This document shows, in pieces, positions 1 through 6,879 of a stretch of DNA of 26,887 nucleotides. Position numbers and translations under genes: made by a program. The DNA comes from DATLYB01 sp964502525 (GTDB lineage Bacteria; Bacteroidota; Bacteroidia; Chitinophagales; CAIOSU01): the NCBI GenBank assembly GCA_964502525.1, contig CAZCXH010000054.1, positions 1 to 26,887 of the forward strand, read 5' to 3'. Every line of letters begins with the position of its first letter. The stretch's first letter is position 1. Below the pieces are notes generated by a model. That model was given only the letters and a program-made list of their open reading frames with translations, searched no databases and was not told the origin of the DNA.

Positions 1-192
1 GTTGTCTTCACCGGCTTGGTTGGCTGCCCCAAAAATCACGTCTTCAATCTCTTTTGCATCGAGCCATTTATTGCGGTCAATTAACCCTTTGATAACAGTT
101 GCAGCAAGATCATCCGGGCGAACAGCGCTCAAGGCTCCCCCGTATCTTCCAATCGGAGTGCGCACTGCATCAATGACATAAGCCTCTGTCAC
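1..192 (-). CDS. Thiolase (acetyl-CoA acyltransferase, PcaF-like), 5' part only
   Basis: The first 64 codons of a gene that runs off the left edge. The protein opens with TEAYVIDAVRTPIGRYGGAL and continues through AVRPDDLAA to GAANQAGEDN, which is the N-terminal pattern of thiolases and is closest, from memory, to beta-ketoadipyl-CoA thiolases. Thiolases cleave or form 3-ketoacyl-CoA in the cytoplasm during fatty-acid or aromatic degradation. The catalytic cysteine and the C-terminal His/Cys lie outside the window, so the substrate cannot be narrowed. The start is a GTG at 190-192; an in-frame TAA at 199-201 leaves no other start. It is divergent from the DUF4293 gene with only 36 bp between start codons. 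The family call is firm and the PcaF subtype is inference. Confidence 0.88.
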   Translation of the reverse strand, partial: MTEAYVIDAVRTPIGRYGGALSAVRPDDLAATVIKGLIDRNKWLDAKEIEDVIFGAANQAGEDN

Positions 193-214
193 GTTTGATT
201 AATTTTGACCCGCA

Positions 215-222
215 CAAAGGTA
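215..222 (-). promoter_or_regulatory. Candidate -7 box (TACCTTTG) for the thiolase gene
   Basis: On the minus strand the octamer matches the Bacteroidota -7 consensus TAnnTTTG. It lies 22 bp upstream of the GTG start. I did not see a clear -33 TTTG partner. It almost touches the start of the divergent DUF4293 gene. Confidence 0.45.
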
Positions 223-228
223 AATGGA

Positions 229-621
229 ATGATCCAGAGAATACAGACGGTGTGGTGGCTGCTGTCAATTGCAGCGCTGGCAACATTTTTTTTTCTTCCC
301 CTTTTTGAAACGGACAATGGGTTTTTTACTGCAACCAATTGCACCGGATTATTGATAGCAGCGGCAACTGCTGTTATTCTGACTATCATAAATATTTTCG
401 CATACGCAAACAGAACGCTCCAAACGAGAATAGGATATGCCTTGATCTTTTTACATCTGCTCATTTTTTTCTTTATTGGAGCTCATTACTTTCTTGACAA
501 AGGGACGCAGTTTTTCCCTTGGGCAGCGCTTCCGGTAGCATCACTCCTCTTTCAGACGCTTGCAATTCGCGCAGTGAAAAAAGACGAAGCGCTGATTAAA
601 TCCATGGACAGGTTGCGATAA
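229..621 (+). CDS. DUF4293 family integral membrane protein
   Basis: A 130-residue, very hydrophobic protein starting MIQRIQTVWWLL, the characteristic opening of the DUF4293 family of Bacteroidota. Four membrane segments are visible at about residues 6-27, 35-59, 65-88 and 95-113, followed by a short basic, charged tail (RAVKKDEALIKSMDRLR). The family has no established function that I know of. The ATG at 229 is preferred over the in-frame TTG at 205 because family members begin at MIQRIQ. It ends 6 bp before the ATG of the next gene, so the two are probably co-transcribed. The function of the pair is unknown. Confidence 0.85.
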   Translation: MIQRIQTVWWLLSIAALATFFFLPLFETDNGFFTATNCTGLLIAAATAVILTIINIFAYANRTLQTRIGYALIFLHLLIFFFIGAHYFLDKGTQFFPWAALPVASLLFQTLAIRAVKKDEALIKSMDRLR

Positions 622-627
622 TTGTTA

Positions 628-1452
628 ATGCTTTACTACCGACTTATTGCTGCGCTTGCTTTTACCTCATTCAGCCTTGTAGTTGCAGCGCAACAGCCCG
701 TTTTACTGAAGGCTCATTCACACAATGATTACAAACACAAACGCCCTTTGCTTGACGCGCTGGAAAACGGTTTCTTCAGCGTGGAGGCGGATGTGTTTTA
801 TGAAAACGGCTCATTCATTGTCGCCCACACCAAAGCGGGCACCAGGGAAAAGAATACGCTTGAAAAATTATATCTCATGCCGCTCAGGGATCGAGTGAAT
901 TCAAATAATGGAAAAGTGTATGTAAACGGACCCCTTGAATTTGAAATGATGATTGACCTGAAAGGTGATTGGGATAAAAGCCGGCTTGATAGTTTGAGCC
1001 GCCTGGTCGAAAAATACAGCGAGCTGTTCACCGTGTTTATTGATGGAGTCAAAACAGTGAAAGCAGTGAGAATTGTCCTTTCTGGAAATGGAACAAAATA
1101 TTCAGCCGCAGAACAGAATCCCCGTTATTTTTCCATTGACGGAGGCTTTGGCGATTTTGACTCAAAGCTCGACCCGGCTGTGATTTGCCGAACCAGCGCC
1201 AGCTTCAGAAGCGAATTCAAATGGCGCGGACGCGGCAAGATTACGGATGATGAAAGAAAAAAACTTCATCAATATGTTATGCAAGCTCACGCATCCGGCA
1301 GAAAAATCCGTTTTTGGGCGGCAACGAATAAGGAGACTGTTTGGAAAGAATTGCTCGATGCGGGTGTTGACTGGATCAATGTTGACAAGCTGAAAAAATT
1401 CAGACGGTTTTATTCCGGTCAAAGCAATCCGTCCGGGATTCCCTCTTCTTAG
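628..1452 (+). CDS. Secreted PI-PLC/GDPD-like phosphodiesterase
   Basis: A 274-residue protein with an N-terminal signal peptide (about residues 1-22, cleaved near VAAQQP). The mature part opens with the signature HSHNDY at residues 30-35. E54 and D56 follow in SVEADV, and H67 in IVAHTK, the His / Glu-x-Asp / His arrangement of the glycerophosphodiester phosphodiesterase and PI-PLC TIM-barrel superfamily. The C-terminal RKIRFWAATNKETVWKELL then GVDWINVDKL resembles the last strands of the barrel (…W..N……L…GVD.I.TD). It is therefore likely a periplasmic or outer-surface phosphodiesterase; the substrate is not determinable. The ATG at 628 is chosen over a TTG at 622. It lies 6 bp after the DUF4293 gene. 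Confidence 0.82.
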   Translation: MLYYRLIAALAFTSFSLVVAAQQPVLLKAHSHNDYKHKRPLLDALENGFFSVEADVFYENGSFIVAHTKAGTREKNTLEKLYLMPLRDRVNSNNGKVYVNGPLEFEMMIDLKGDWDKSRLDSLSRLVEKYSELFTVFIDGVKTVKAVRIVLSGNGTKYSAAEQNPRYFSIDGGFGDFDSKLDPAVICRTSASFRSEFKWRGRGKITDDERKKLHQYVMQAHASGRKIRFWAATNKETVWKELLDAGVDWINVDKLKKFRRFYSGQSNPSGIPSS

Positions 1453-1475
1453 TCTTATCCGTGCATACATTTATT

Positions 1476-1517
1476 CCTGAAATCCCCTGAAATCCTTAAT
1501 AGTCAATATAGTCAATG
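1476..1517. repeat. Two adjoining short tandem duplications
   Basis: CCTGAAATCC occurs twice back to back (1476-1485, 1486-1495). After 4 bp, TAGTCAATA and TAGTCAATG follow as a second 9-bp doublet (1500-1508, 1509-1517). This lies just after the phosphodiesterase gene and resembles the word-reiterating spacers at 5096, 5902, 10903 and 11052. Confidence 0.75.
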
Positions 1518-1544
1518 TTTTTAGCTATTTTTATTTTTTAACGT

Positions 1545-1709
1545 TTGGACGAGGGTGTGGAAATGTATACTGCCGGAAATTTTTTTGGAACAGCCGATTT
1601 TGATTCCGGAGTTGGAACACTCAATCTTACATCCCCGGGAAACGGATGCTTCCCTTTCCGTTTGGCAAGTCTCGCATGTACACAAAAACATCATTTCAAA
1701 CCAGCATAA
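1545..1709 (+). pseudogene. Relic of a beta-propeller (SBBP-like) repeat protein
   Basis: In the frame of ATG 1563 the DNA reads DEGVEMYTAGNFFGTADFDS, then GVGTLNLTSPGN and a Phe/Leu-rich stretch, stopping at 1709. This matches, from memory, the repeat unit of SBBP/delta-60-type secreted proteins of Bacteroidota (roughly VYTAGYFSGTADFDPGAG...NLTSAG). Only about one repeat unit survives, with no signal peptide and no sorting domain, and the similarity decays after LTSPGN. I read it as a decayed fragment of a larger surface protein that once lay here or was carried in. The rest of the spacer 1453-1943 has short repeats and no other recognisable gene. Confidence 0.5.
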
Positions 1710-1780
1710 ACGGAACTTTATCGGAGTCAAACCTGGAGATGCGAATGAGAGTTGGGAGGAATAACAAGTTTGGAGTTTAG

Positions 1781-1796
1781 AGACTGTTTAAAATTA
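1781..1796 (+). repeat. 16-bp copy of the left end of the 13769 element
   Basis: AGACTGTTTAAAATTA is identical to 13766-13781, where it forms the outer edge of a terminal inverted repeat. At 1870-1888 a second motif (GCGTCAT..GCGTTCT.TT) matches 16 of 19 bases on the minus strand at 14128-14146, just outside the other end of that element. The two loci therefore share two short blocks. Confidence 0.6.
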
Positions 1797-1902
1797 AAAT
1801 AAGAACGAATATGATGCAGAAAAACAGGATGACCACAGATAAAACAATCAGCGATTACCTGCACAATCCGCGTCATCAGCGTTCTATTATCATTCTGTTA
1901 TT

Positions 1903-1924
1903 ATGATTTAATTTAAAATTAAAT
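1903..1924. repeat. AT-rich near-palindrome before dtd
   Basis: The sequence ATGATTTAATTTAAAATTAAAT is nearly self-complementary and lies about 20 bp upstream of dtd. It could be an UP-like or operator site or simply AT-rich spacer; nothing decides between them. Confidence 0.3.
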
Positions 1925-1943
1925 AGCTTCTTAGAATTTGCCC

Positions 1944-2396
1944 TTGAGAACAGTAATACAGCGGGTTGCCAGCGCTTCAGTTGAAATTAACGGAGCCGTT
2001 AGATCATCCATTGGTCATGGTTTGCTCGTCCTTGCGGGATTTGAGGAAGCAGATACCATTGAAGACCTGGATTGGCTTTCAAAGAAAATCGCGCAACTGC
2101 GGATTTTTAACGACAGCGAAGGACTGATGAATTTGAGCGCGAAAGATGTAAGCGGAGAAATCCTCGTTGTGAGCCAGTTCACGCTTCATGCGAGCACTAA
2201 AAAAGGAAACCGTCCTTCATTCATCAAGGCTGCAAAACCGGATGCAGCGATTCCGCTTTACAATGCCTTCGTAAAGAGCCTTGAGGCGGAACTTGGTAAA
2301 CCCGTCAAAACCGGTGAGTTTGGCGCTGACATGAAAGTGTCGCTGATAAATGACGGACCCGTTACGATAGTGATGGATACAAAAAGCAGGGAATGA
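1944..2396 (+). CDS. dtd: D-aminoacyl-tRNA deacylase
   Basis: A 150-residue cytoplasmic enzyme that hydrolyses D-amino acids (and glycine from mischarged tRNA-Ala) off tRNA, protecting translation. The two hallmark motifs of the DTD family are present: SQFTL at residues 77-81 and the GPVT of INDGPVTIVMDT at residues 138-141. Length matches the family (about 145-150). The start is TTG at 1944 (MRTVIQRVASASV), which reproduces the canonical MRxVIQRV opening; a TTG two codons upstream would add MP and would lie inside a TTTG that resembles a -7 box. It is convergent with the DUF5989 gene, 17 bp away. It follows a ~490-bp spacer and is probably transcribed alone. Confidence 0.95.
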   Translation: MRTVIQRVASASVEINGAVRSSIGHGLLVLAGFEEADTIEDLDWLSKKIAQLRIFNDSEGLMNLSAKDVSGEILVVSQFTLHASTKKGNRPSFIKAAKPDAAIPLYNAFVKSLEAELGKPVKTGEFGADMKVSLINDGPVTIVMDTKSRE

Positions 2397-2413
2397 ATCG
2401 TGGCGCGACTTAT

Positions 2414-2566
2414 TTAAAACAGCGTGTAAACGAAAGGCGCTGCTGACGATCCGCCTCCTACAACGAGCAAAACGCCAACAAGAAGCAGCACCAATATGAT
2501 TGGGACGAGCCACCACTTTTTCCGTTCCATCAGGAACTGCCAGAACTCTTTGATAAACTCGGTCAT
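2414..2566 (-). CDS. DUF5989 small membrane protein (50 aa)
   Basis: A 50-residue gene, short enough to be missed by usual length cut-offs. It reads MTEFIKEFWQFLMERKKWW, then one membrane helix at about residues 20-37, then GGGSSAAPFVYTLF. The pattern (short acidic head, ERKKWWLxP, one helix, SSxxAPFxYTLF tail) is the DUF5989 family, which is known from position next to NodU/CmcH-type carbamoyltransferases and often an SxtJ-like membrane protein. Here it sits 78 bp downstream of such a carbamoyltransferase on the same strand, so an operon is likely. An SxtJ homologue is not present between them. A role in anchoring or assisting the enzyme at the membrane is inference. Confidence 0.85.
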   Translation of the reverse strand: MTEFIKEFWQFLMERKKWWLVPIILVLLLVGVLLVVGGGSSAAPFVYTLF

Positions 2567-2584
2567 AAATTAGTTTGCGGTTAC

Positions 2585-2624
2585 AGTTTTCGGTTTTTCC
2601 AATGTCTAAAAGACACTGAAAACT
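2585..2624. repeat. Nested inverted repeat between carbamoyltransferase and DUF5989
   Basis: AGTTTTC (2585-2591) pairs with GAAAACT (2618-2624), and inside it GTCT (2604-2607) pairs with AGAC (2611-2614) around AAA. In the minus-strand transcript this folds between the two genes and could trim or attenuate the downstream DUF5989 message. There is no long T run, so it is not a simple terminator. Confidence 0.35.
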
Positions 2625-2644
2625 TTCCGTGAAATTAAGAAAAT

Positions 2645-4501
2645 TCAATCCAGCACGTTGCTGTACTCATTTTTGAACTTGCGTTCGGGCTGTTTGGCTT
2701 TGTCAAAAACATGATTTCCGATTACAAGGAAATCCATCTCCGTGTTGATGAAGCAGCGATAAGCGTCATCGGGCGAATTCACTATCGGCTCGCCACGCAC
2801 GTTATAACTGGTGTTCACGATAACGCCTATTCCTGATATCTCCTTAAATGCTCTTATCAGCTTGTGAAACCGGGGGTTAGTGGCTTTGCTCACGGTCTGG
2901 ACGCGCGCGCTGAAATCAAGGTGCGTGATTGCGGGCACTGAAGAACGGACATAATACAATTTCTCGCGCAGGGGCAAATCGTGATAGTTGGCGGGAAGCT
3001 GATGGCGCAATTCTTTTTTAACGTCACCGATGAGCAGCATGTAGGGTGAAGCTGCCGCAAGCTCAAAATATTGATCCATATCTTCTTCCAGCACAGCAGG
3101 GGCGAATGGCCGGAAGCTCTCGCGGTATTTTATTTTCAGGTTCAGCCGCTTCTGCATCTCCGTATTGCGCGGATCAGCGAGAATGCTGCGGTTGCCCAGC
3201 GCGCGGGGACCCCATTCTGATTTTCCCTGATGCCATCCCACCACTTTGCCTTCGCTGATTATCCGCGCCACATTCGCGCACAAGTCAGCAAAATCCTCAT
3301 AATAGATAGCCGGAGCATCGTATTTTTTTGAAATAAATTCGACATCCTTGTCCGTGTATTCCGGCCCGAGGTATGTTCCCTGCATGAGATCGTAGGATTC
3401 CTGATAAATTCTCTGTTTATCCAAATGAATATGCCAGGCGCTGTAAGCGGCTCCCAGGGCGCCACCGGCATCTCCTGCCGCTGGCTGTATATAAATATTC
3501 TTAAACAGATTTCTGGCGAGCAACTTGCCGTTAGCCACGCAATTCAACGCCACTCCTCCCGCCATGCAAAGATTTTCGCTGCCGGTGAGCCTCCTGGCAT
3601 GGCTTGCCATTTTAAAAACAATGTCTTCGGTCACCTGCTGTATTGCAAGAGCGAGATCGCAATACGGCTGGGTGATCTCGCCTTCAGGACTGCGTTTTTT
3701 GAGTCCGAAAAGTTTTTCCCAGGCATCATCCTTTGCCATAGTAAGCCCCACCGCATAGTTGAAATACTGCTGGTTCAGCCAAACGGAACCGTCTTCCCGG
3801 ATGTCAACCAATTCCGTTGCAATGATGTCGCGGTACTTTTTTACTTGCGCTGAATCCGGATTACCATAGGGAGCCAACCCCATGAGCTTGTATTCTCCCG
3901 AGTTAACGCGAAAGCCGGTATAATAAGTGAAAGCGGAATAGAGCAATCCTACGGAATGCGGAAAATGTAGTTCCTTGAGGATGGTGATTTTGTTTTCATT
4001 GCCGTGACAAATGGAAGCCGTTGACCACTCCCCAACCCCGTCAATCGTCAGGATGGCTGCATCCCGCAGATTAGAAGGATAAAAAGCGCTTGCGGCATGC
4101 GACAAGTGATGCTCCGGGAAAAGCAGCCTGATTTTCGTACGATCATAAGTCTGCACTTCTTTCAACTCATCGAGGATCAACTTTTTCAGAAAAAGCTTCT
4201 CTTTCATCCACACCGGCATCGAAGTGATGAAGGATTTCAGCCCTCCCGGAGCAAAACCATAGTATGTTTCCAATAACCGTTCAAACTTCAGAAAAGGCTT
4301 GTCATAGAAGGCGATTGCAGCAAGATCATCAATGGTTTTTCCGCTTTGATTAAGGCAGAATTCAATGGCCTTTTTAGGAAAGCCTTCGTCATGCTTTTTT
4401 CTGGTGAAACGCTCTTCATGCGCTGCAGCGACTATATTGCCATCCTTCAGAATAGCAGCGGCAGAGTCATGATAAAATGCCGACACGCCAAGGATATACA
4501 C
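2645..4501 (-). CDS. Carbamoyltransferase (NodU/CmcH/TobZ family)
   Basis: A 618-residue protein of the two-domain O-carbamoyltransferase family: an N-terminal Kae1-like domain that moves the carbamoyl group and a C-terminal YrdC-like domain that makes carbamoyl-AMP from carbamoyl phosphate and ATP. Visible signatures are VYILGVSAFYHDSAAAIL at the start, EHHLSHAASAFYPS at residues 130-143 with the metal-binding His residues, AGGVALN at 314-320, and KSEWGPRALGNRSI at 427-440. Length is normal for the family. The GTG at 4499-4501 is preferred over an in-frame ATG at 4562-4564, because the family begins at the YILGV strand and a -7 box lies just upstream of the GTG. The acceptor (a sugar or other surface or secondary-metabolite hydroxyl) is unknown; no glycan cluster surrounds it. 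Confidence 0.92.
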   Translation of the reverse strand: MYILGVSAFYHDSAAAILKDGNIVAAAHEERFTRKKHDEGFPKKAIEFCLNQSGKTIDDLAAIAFYDKPFLKFERLLETYYGFAPGGLKSFITSMPVWMKEKLFLKKLILDELKEVQTYDRTKIRLLFPEHHLSHAASAFYPSNLRDAAILTIDGVGEWSTASICHGNENKITILKELHFPHSVGLLYSAFTYYTGFRVNSGEYKLMGLAPYGNPDSAQVKKYRDIIATELVDIREDGSVWLNQQYFNYAVGLTMAKDDAWEKLFGLKKRSPEGEITQPYCDLALAIQQVTEDIVFKMASHARRLTGSENLCMAGGVALNCVANGKLLARNLFKNIYIQPAAGDAGGALGAAYSAWHIHLDKQRIYQESYDLMQGTYLGPEYTDKDVEFISKKYDAPAIYYEDFADLCANVARIISEGKVVGWHQGKSEWGPRALGNRSILADPRNTEMQKRLNLKIKYRESFRPFAPAVLEEDMDQYFELAAASPYMLLIGDVKKELRHQLPANYHDLPLREKLYYVRSSVPAITHLDFSARVQTVSKATNPRFHKLIRAFKEISGIGVIVNTSYNVRGEPIVNSPDDAYRCFINTEMDFLVIGNHVFDKAKQPERKFKNEYSNVLD

Positions 4502-4505
4502 GGGG

Positions 4506-4513
4506 CGAAGATA
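4506..4513 (-). promoter_or_regulatory. Candidate -7 box (TATCTTCG) for the carbamoyltransferase
   Basis: One mismatch from TAnnTTTG, 4 bp upstream of the GTG start on the minus strand. Its position inside the longer alternative reading frame supports the shorter start. It implies a very short or absent 5' leader. Confidence 0.4.
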
Positions 4514-4617
4514 ACGTGCTAATGGCAAAACCAGAAACCGAATTCTCACTGCTTCGAATATCAATTTCGATAACTTTACCTCTAATATTGTTCTGTATTC
4601 ACTAAATCTTTAGCAAA

Positions 4618-5067
4618 ATGAGTCTCGAGCAAAAGGTAATGACATTCATGAAAGAAGCCATGCTTTCAAAAAACGAAGCAGCGCTTCGCGGGCTGAGAGC
4701 TATTAAATCGGCTATTCTCCTTGCAAAAACTGCCGAGGGGGCTCACAAAGAATTAACGGAGGAGATAGAAACGCAGTTGCTGCAAAAGCTTATCAAGCAG
4801 CGGAAAGACAGCCTTGCCATTTTCCAGCAGCAAAACCGGGCAGATCTGGCAAAGAAGGAAGAAGAGGAGATTGAGGTAATCATGAAGTTTCTGCCCAAGC
4901 AGCTAGGCGCGGATGAATTAAAAGAAATCATCACAAAGGTTATTAAAGAAACAGGGGCGGTTGGCGTAAAAGACATGGGGAAAGTGATGGGCATTGCTGC
5001 GAAGCAGCTTGCCGGAAAGGCGGATAACAAAGCCGTTGCGGAAATGGTGAAAGGGCTGTTGGCATGA
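4618..5067 (+). CDS. GatB/YqeY domain protein
   Basis: A 149-residue cytoplasmic protein of the YqeY family, related to the tRNA-binding tail domain of the GatB amidotransferase subunit. It begins MSLEQKVMTFMKEAMLSKNE and carries the family blocks LRAIKSAI (about 26-33), LLQKLIKQRKDS (about 54-65), KEEEEIEVIMKFLPKQL (about 81-97) and a C-terminal MGKVMGIAAKQLAGKAD segment. Length is typical. The biochemical role of stand-alone YqeY is not settled; association with tRNA is inferred from the domain. It is divergent from the carbamoyltransferase and is followed 154 bp later by the CvpA gene. Confidence 0.9.
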   Translation: MSLEQKVMTFMKEAMLSKNEAALRGLRAIKSAILLAKTAEGAHKELTEEIETQLLQKLIKQRKDSLAIFQQQNRADLAKKEEEEIEVIMKFLPKQLGADELKEIITKVIKETGAVGVKDMGKVMGIAAKQLAGKADNKAVAEMVKGLLA

Positions 5068-5095
5068 TCATCTGGAATGTAAAGTTGCCTCATTG

Positions 5096-5163
5096 GCAAA
5101 AAGGCATAAGGCAATGGGCAAAAGACAATTTGCTTGTTGCCTTTTGCTATTTGCCTTTTTCCT
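5096..5163. repeat. Word-reiterating imperfect inverted repeat (GGCAAAA/GGCAAT words)
   Basis: The left half repeats the words GGCAAAAAGGCATAAGGCAA and GGGCAAAAGACAA. The right half repeats their complements (TTGTTGCCTTTTGC, TATTTGCCTTTTT). The halves form a loose hairpin. It lies between yqeY and cvpA and reads through in the cvpA frame as a spurious N-terminal extension. Confidence 0.7.
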
Positions 5164-5221
5164 TGGCTCATTACAATTTCTAAAATGTCACAACCGGCTA
5201 TTGCAATCATCAAATGGATTC

Positions 5222-5776
5222 ATGCTTCTTGATGTTCTCCTTGCAATTGTTATCATCGCAGGCTTTATCAACGGATTCAGGCGGGGGTTAATCTATTCCA
5301 TTTTCGCTTTTGCAGCGCTTTTCTTCGGTGTGATGCTTGGGATGAAATACAGTTTCATGCTGACTGCTTATCTGCACCGCTGGAACATTTTTCAGACAAG
5401 GTTTCTTCCATTCATCAGTTTCGTGGCGATTTTGCTTATTGTGCTGACAGCGGTTAAGATGTGCTACAAGCTGGTTCAATCCATCAGCGACAAGCTATTT
5501 CTCGGCACTGTCAACAAAATCATCGGTGGGGCGCTATGGGCAATAATTCTTGTATTGATATACAGCACCCTGTTGTGGTTTTCCGACAAGCTTCACCTTA
5601 TTTCTGAGGAGATGAAGGCAGCTTCATTAACCTATCAATATGCAGTTGCTTTTGCGCCATTGGCAGCAGAAGAGTTTTCAAGGGTTATACCGTGGTTTCG
5701 CGGAATATTCGAATCACTTGAAAAATTTTTCCGCGATGCGCCTTTTGAAGACGCATCAAAAGGAACAGAAGTTTAA
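5222..5776 (+). CDS. CvpA family membrane protein
   Basis: A 184-residue membrane protein of the CvpA (colicin V production) family. MLLDVLLAIVIIAGFINGFR followed by RGLIYSIFAFAALFFGVMLG reproduces the family's first helix, the GF.(R/K)G turn and the second helix. Two more helices are visible at about residues 61-80 and 100-121, followed by an amphipathic C-terminal region. CvpA proteins are linked to envelope integrity, but no molecular activity is firmly known. The ATG at 5222 is chosen: the frame stays open back to a TTG at 5093, but that part is translated repeat DNA (Lys/Gln/Cys/Leu-rich) and does not belong to the family. It follows yqeY on the same strand. Confidence 0.83.
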   Translation: MLLDVLLAIVIIAGFINGFRRGLIYSIFAFAALFFGVMLGMKYSFMLTAYLHRWNIFQTRFLPFISFVAILLIVLTAVKMCYKLVQSISDKLFLGTVNKIIGGALWAIILVLIYSTLLWFSDKLHLISEEMKAASLTYQYAVAFAPLAAEEFSRVIPWFRGIFESLEKFFRDAPFEDASKGTEV

Positions 5777-5901
5777 GTCCGCCCTGAAAAGCCATCCGAT
5801 GAATGCTCCATGAAAATCATGCGATGCGTAATTGTTTCTTTCGTCCTGTTAGCAATTCTCCGATGCTATATGTGCGCGGGATAATATCGTACATTTTCCA
5901 T

Positions 5902-5976
5902 TTCTGTTTACAGTTTATATGTTTACGGTTTACGGTTGCAAAAAACTCCAAACAGTAAACCGAAACCGGTAAACGG
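5902..5976. repeat. Word-reiterating imperfect inverted repeat (GTTTACGGTTT words)
   Basis: The left half is CTGTTTACAGTT, then GTTTACGGTTTACGGTT. The right half is AACAGTAAACCGAAACCGG, then TAAACGG, the complement. The spacer 5777-6102 holds this and no recognised gene. The same word family returns at 11052-11120. Confidence 0.7.
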
Positions 5977-6086
5977 CTCAATGGCGCAATTTATCCCGTT
6001 CGCAGTATAGTATCGGTTATTCAGAGGGCTCGAGTTGAAGAGGTTCGCGCATTGATTTCGATGATTTAGAGGCGTTGGCAAAAGCT

Positions 6087-6094
6087 TATTTTTG
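6087..6094 (+). promoter_or_regulatory. Candidate -7 box (TATTTTTG) for the hydrolase operon
   Basis: An exact TAnnTTTG match 8 bp upstream of the TTG start at 6103. It supports that unusual start, since no ATG or GTG lies between the in-frame TAG at 6067-6069 and 6103. Confidence 0.5.
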
Positions 6095-6102
6095 GCGACA
6101 AA

Positions 6103-6879
6103 TTGGAAAAAACCGTGATAATCAAGGAAGAACAGGGGTTCCGCTACTTCGAGACTGGCAAGGGAGAAGTTCTGCTGCTGCTGCACGGCTTGTTCGGGGC
6201 GCTGAGCAATTTTAAAGATGTGATTGAATTTTTTTCCAGAAAGATGAAGGTCTGCATTCCGTTGCTGCCGCTGTACAACCTTCCCGCAGAGCAGACCACG
6301 GTTGAAGGGCTTGTCCGGCACGTTAAGGATTTCATCACTTTCAAAAAATATGATTCGATAGTTTTATTGGGAAATTCTTTGGGCGGTCATATAGCGCTTT
6401 TGTACACGCTGAATAATCCGGAAAGGGTGCGCTCCATCGTGCTAACGGGGAGTTCGGGATTGTTCGAGAATGCGCTTGGAGACTCCTATCCGCGAAAGAG
6501 CGATTACGACTTTGTCAGGCAAAAAACGGCTTATACTTTCTTTGACCCATCGGTTGCAACCAAAGAACTGGTGGATGAAGTCTATGAGATTGTCAACAAC
6601 AGGGAGAAGGCCTTAAGGATACTTTACCTTGCAAAATCAGCGTTAAGAAACAACCTTAGGGAACATTTGCAGAAAATAAGCGTTCCTGTAATGTTGATAT
6701 GGGGGAAGGATGATAAAATTACTCCTCCGTTTGTGGCGGAAGAGTTTAATGAACTGCTGCCGCATTCTGAATTAAAGTATATAGACAAATGCGGGCATGC
6801 AGCGATGATGGAACAGTCGGCAGAGTTTAATTTGATTTTGGACAAGTTTTTGAACACTTTATCCGTAATCAAGCAATGA
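6103..6879 (+). CDS. Alpha/beta-fold hydrolase
   Basis: A 258-residue cytoplasmic hydrolase. The fold markers are in order: LLLLHGLFGALSNF (residues 24-37, with the oxyanion HG), the nucleophile elbow GNSLGG with Ser92, the acid in WGKDDKITP (Asp204), and the catalytic His232 in CGHAAMMEQ. The opening resembles a Bacteroidota subgroup with Y.E.G.G..LLLLHGLFG. The substrate is unknown; esterase or C-C hydrolase activities are equally possible. It uses a TTG start. Its stop overlaps the next gene's start as ATGA (6876-6879), so it is translationally coupled to the CBS protein, with NAD kinase following 62 bp later. Confidence 0.88.
   Translation: MEKTVIIKEEQGFRYFETGKGEVLLLLHGLFGALSNFKDVIEFFSRKMKVCIPLLPLYNLPAEQTTVEGLVRHVKDFITFKKYDSIVLLGNSLGGHIALLYTLNNPERVRSIVLTGSSGLFENALGDSYPRKSDYDFVRQKTAYTFFDPSVATKELVDEVYEIVNNREKALRILYLAKSALRNNLREHLQKISVPVMLIWGKDDKITPPFVAEEFNELLPHSELKYIDKCGHAAMMEQSAEFNLILDKFLNTLSVIKQ

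Noticed and set aside
1521..1730. Minus-strand frame with several cysteines
   Set aside because: It is opposite the beta-propeller relic; no recognisable motif, and the composition follows the other strand.
4502..4564. 21-residue N-terminal extension of the carbamoyltransferase
   Set aside because: The family starts at the YILGV strand, and a -7-like box lies inside the extension.
5093..5221. N-terminal extension of CvpA (MAKRHKAMGKRQ...)
   Set aside because: It is translated from the GGCAAAA-word inverted repeat and does not match the family; ATG 5222 gives the normal N-terminus.
5811..5885. A 24-codon frame with a hydrophobic stretch (MKIMRCVIVSFVLLAILRC)
   Set aside because: It is too short, ends without a mature part, and shows no homology I recognise; at most a signal-peptide remnant.
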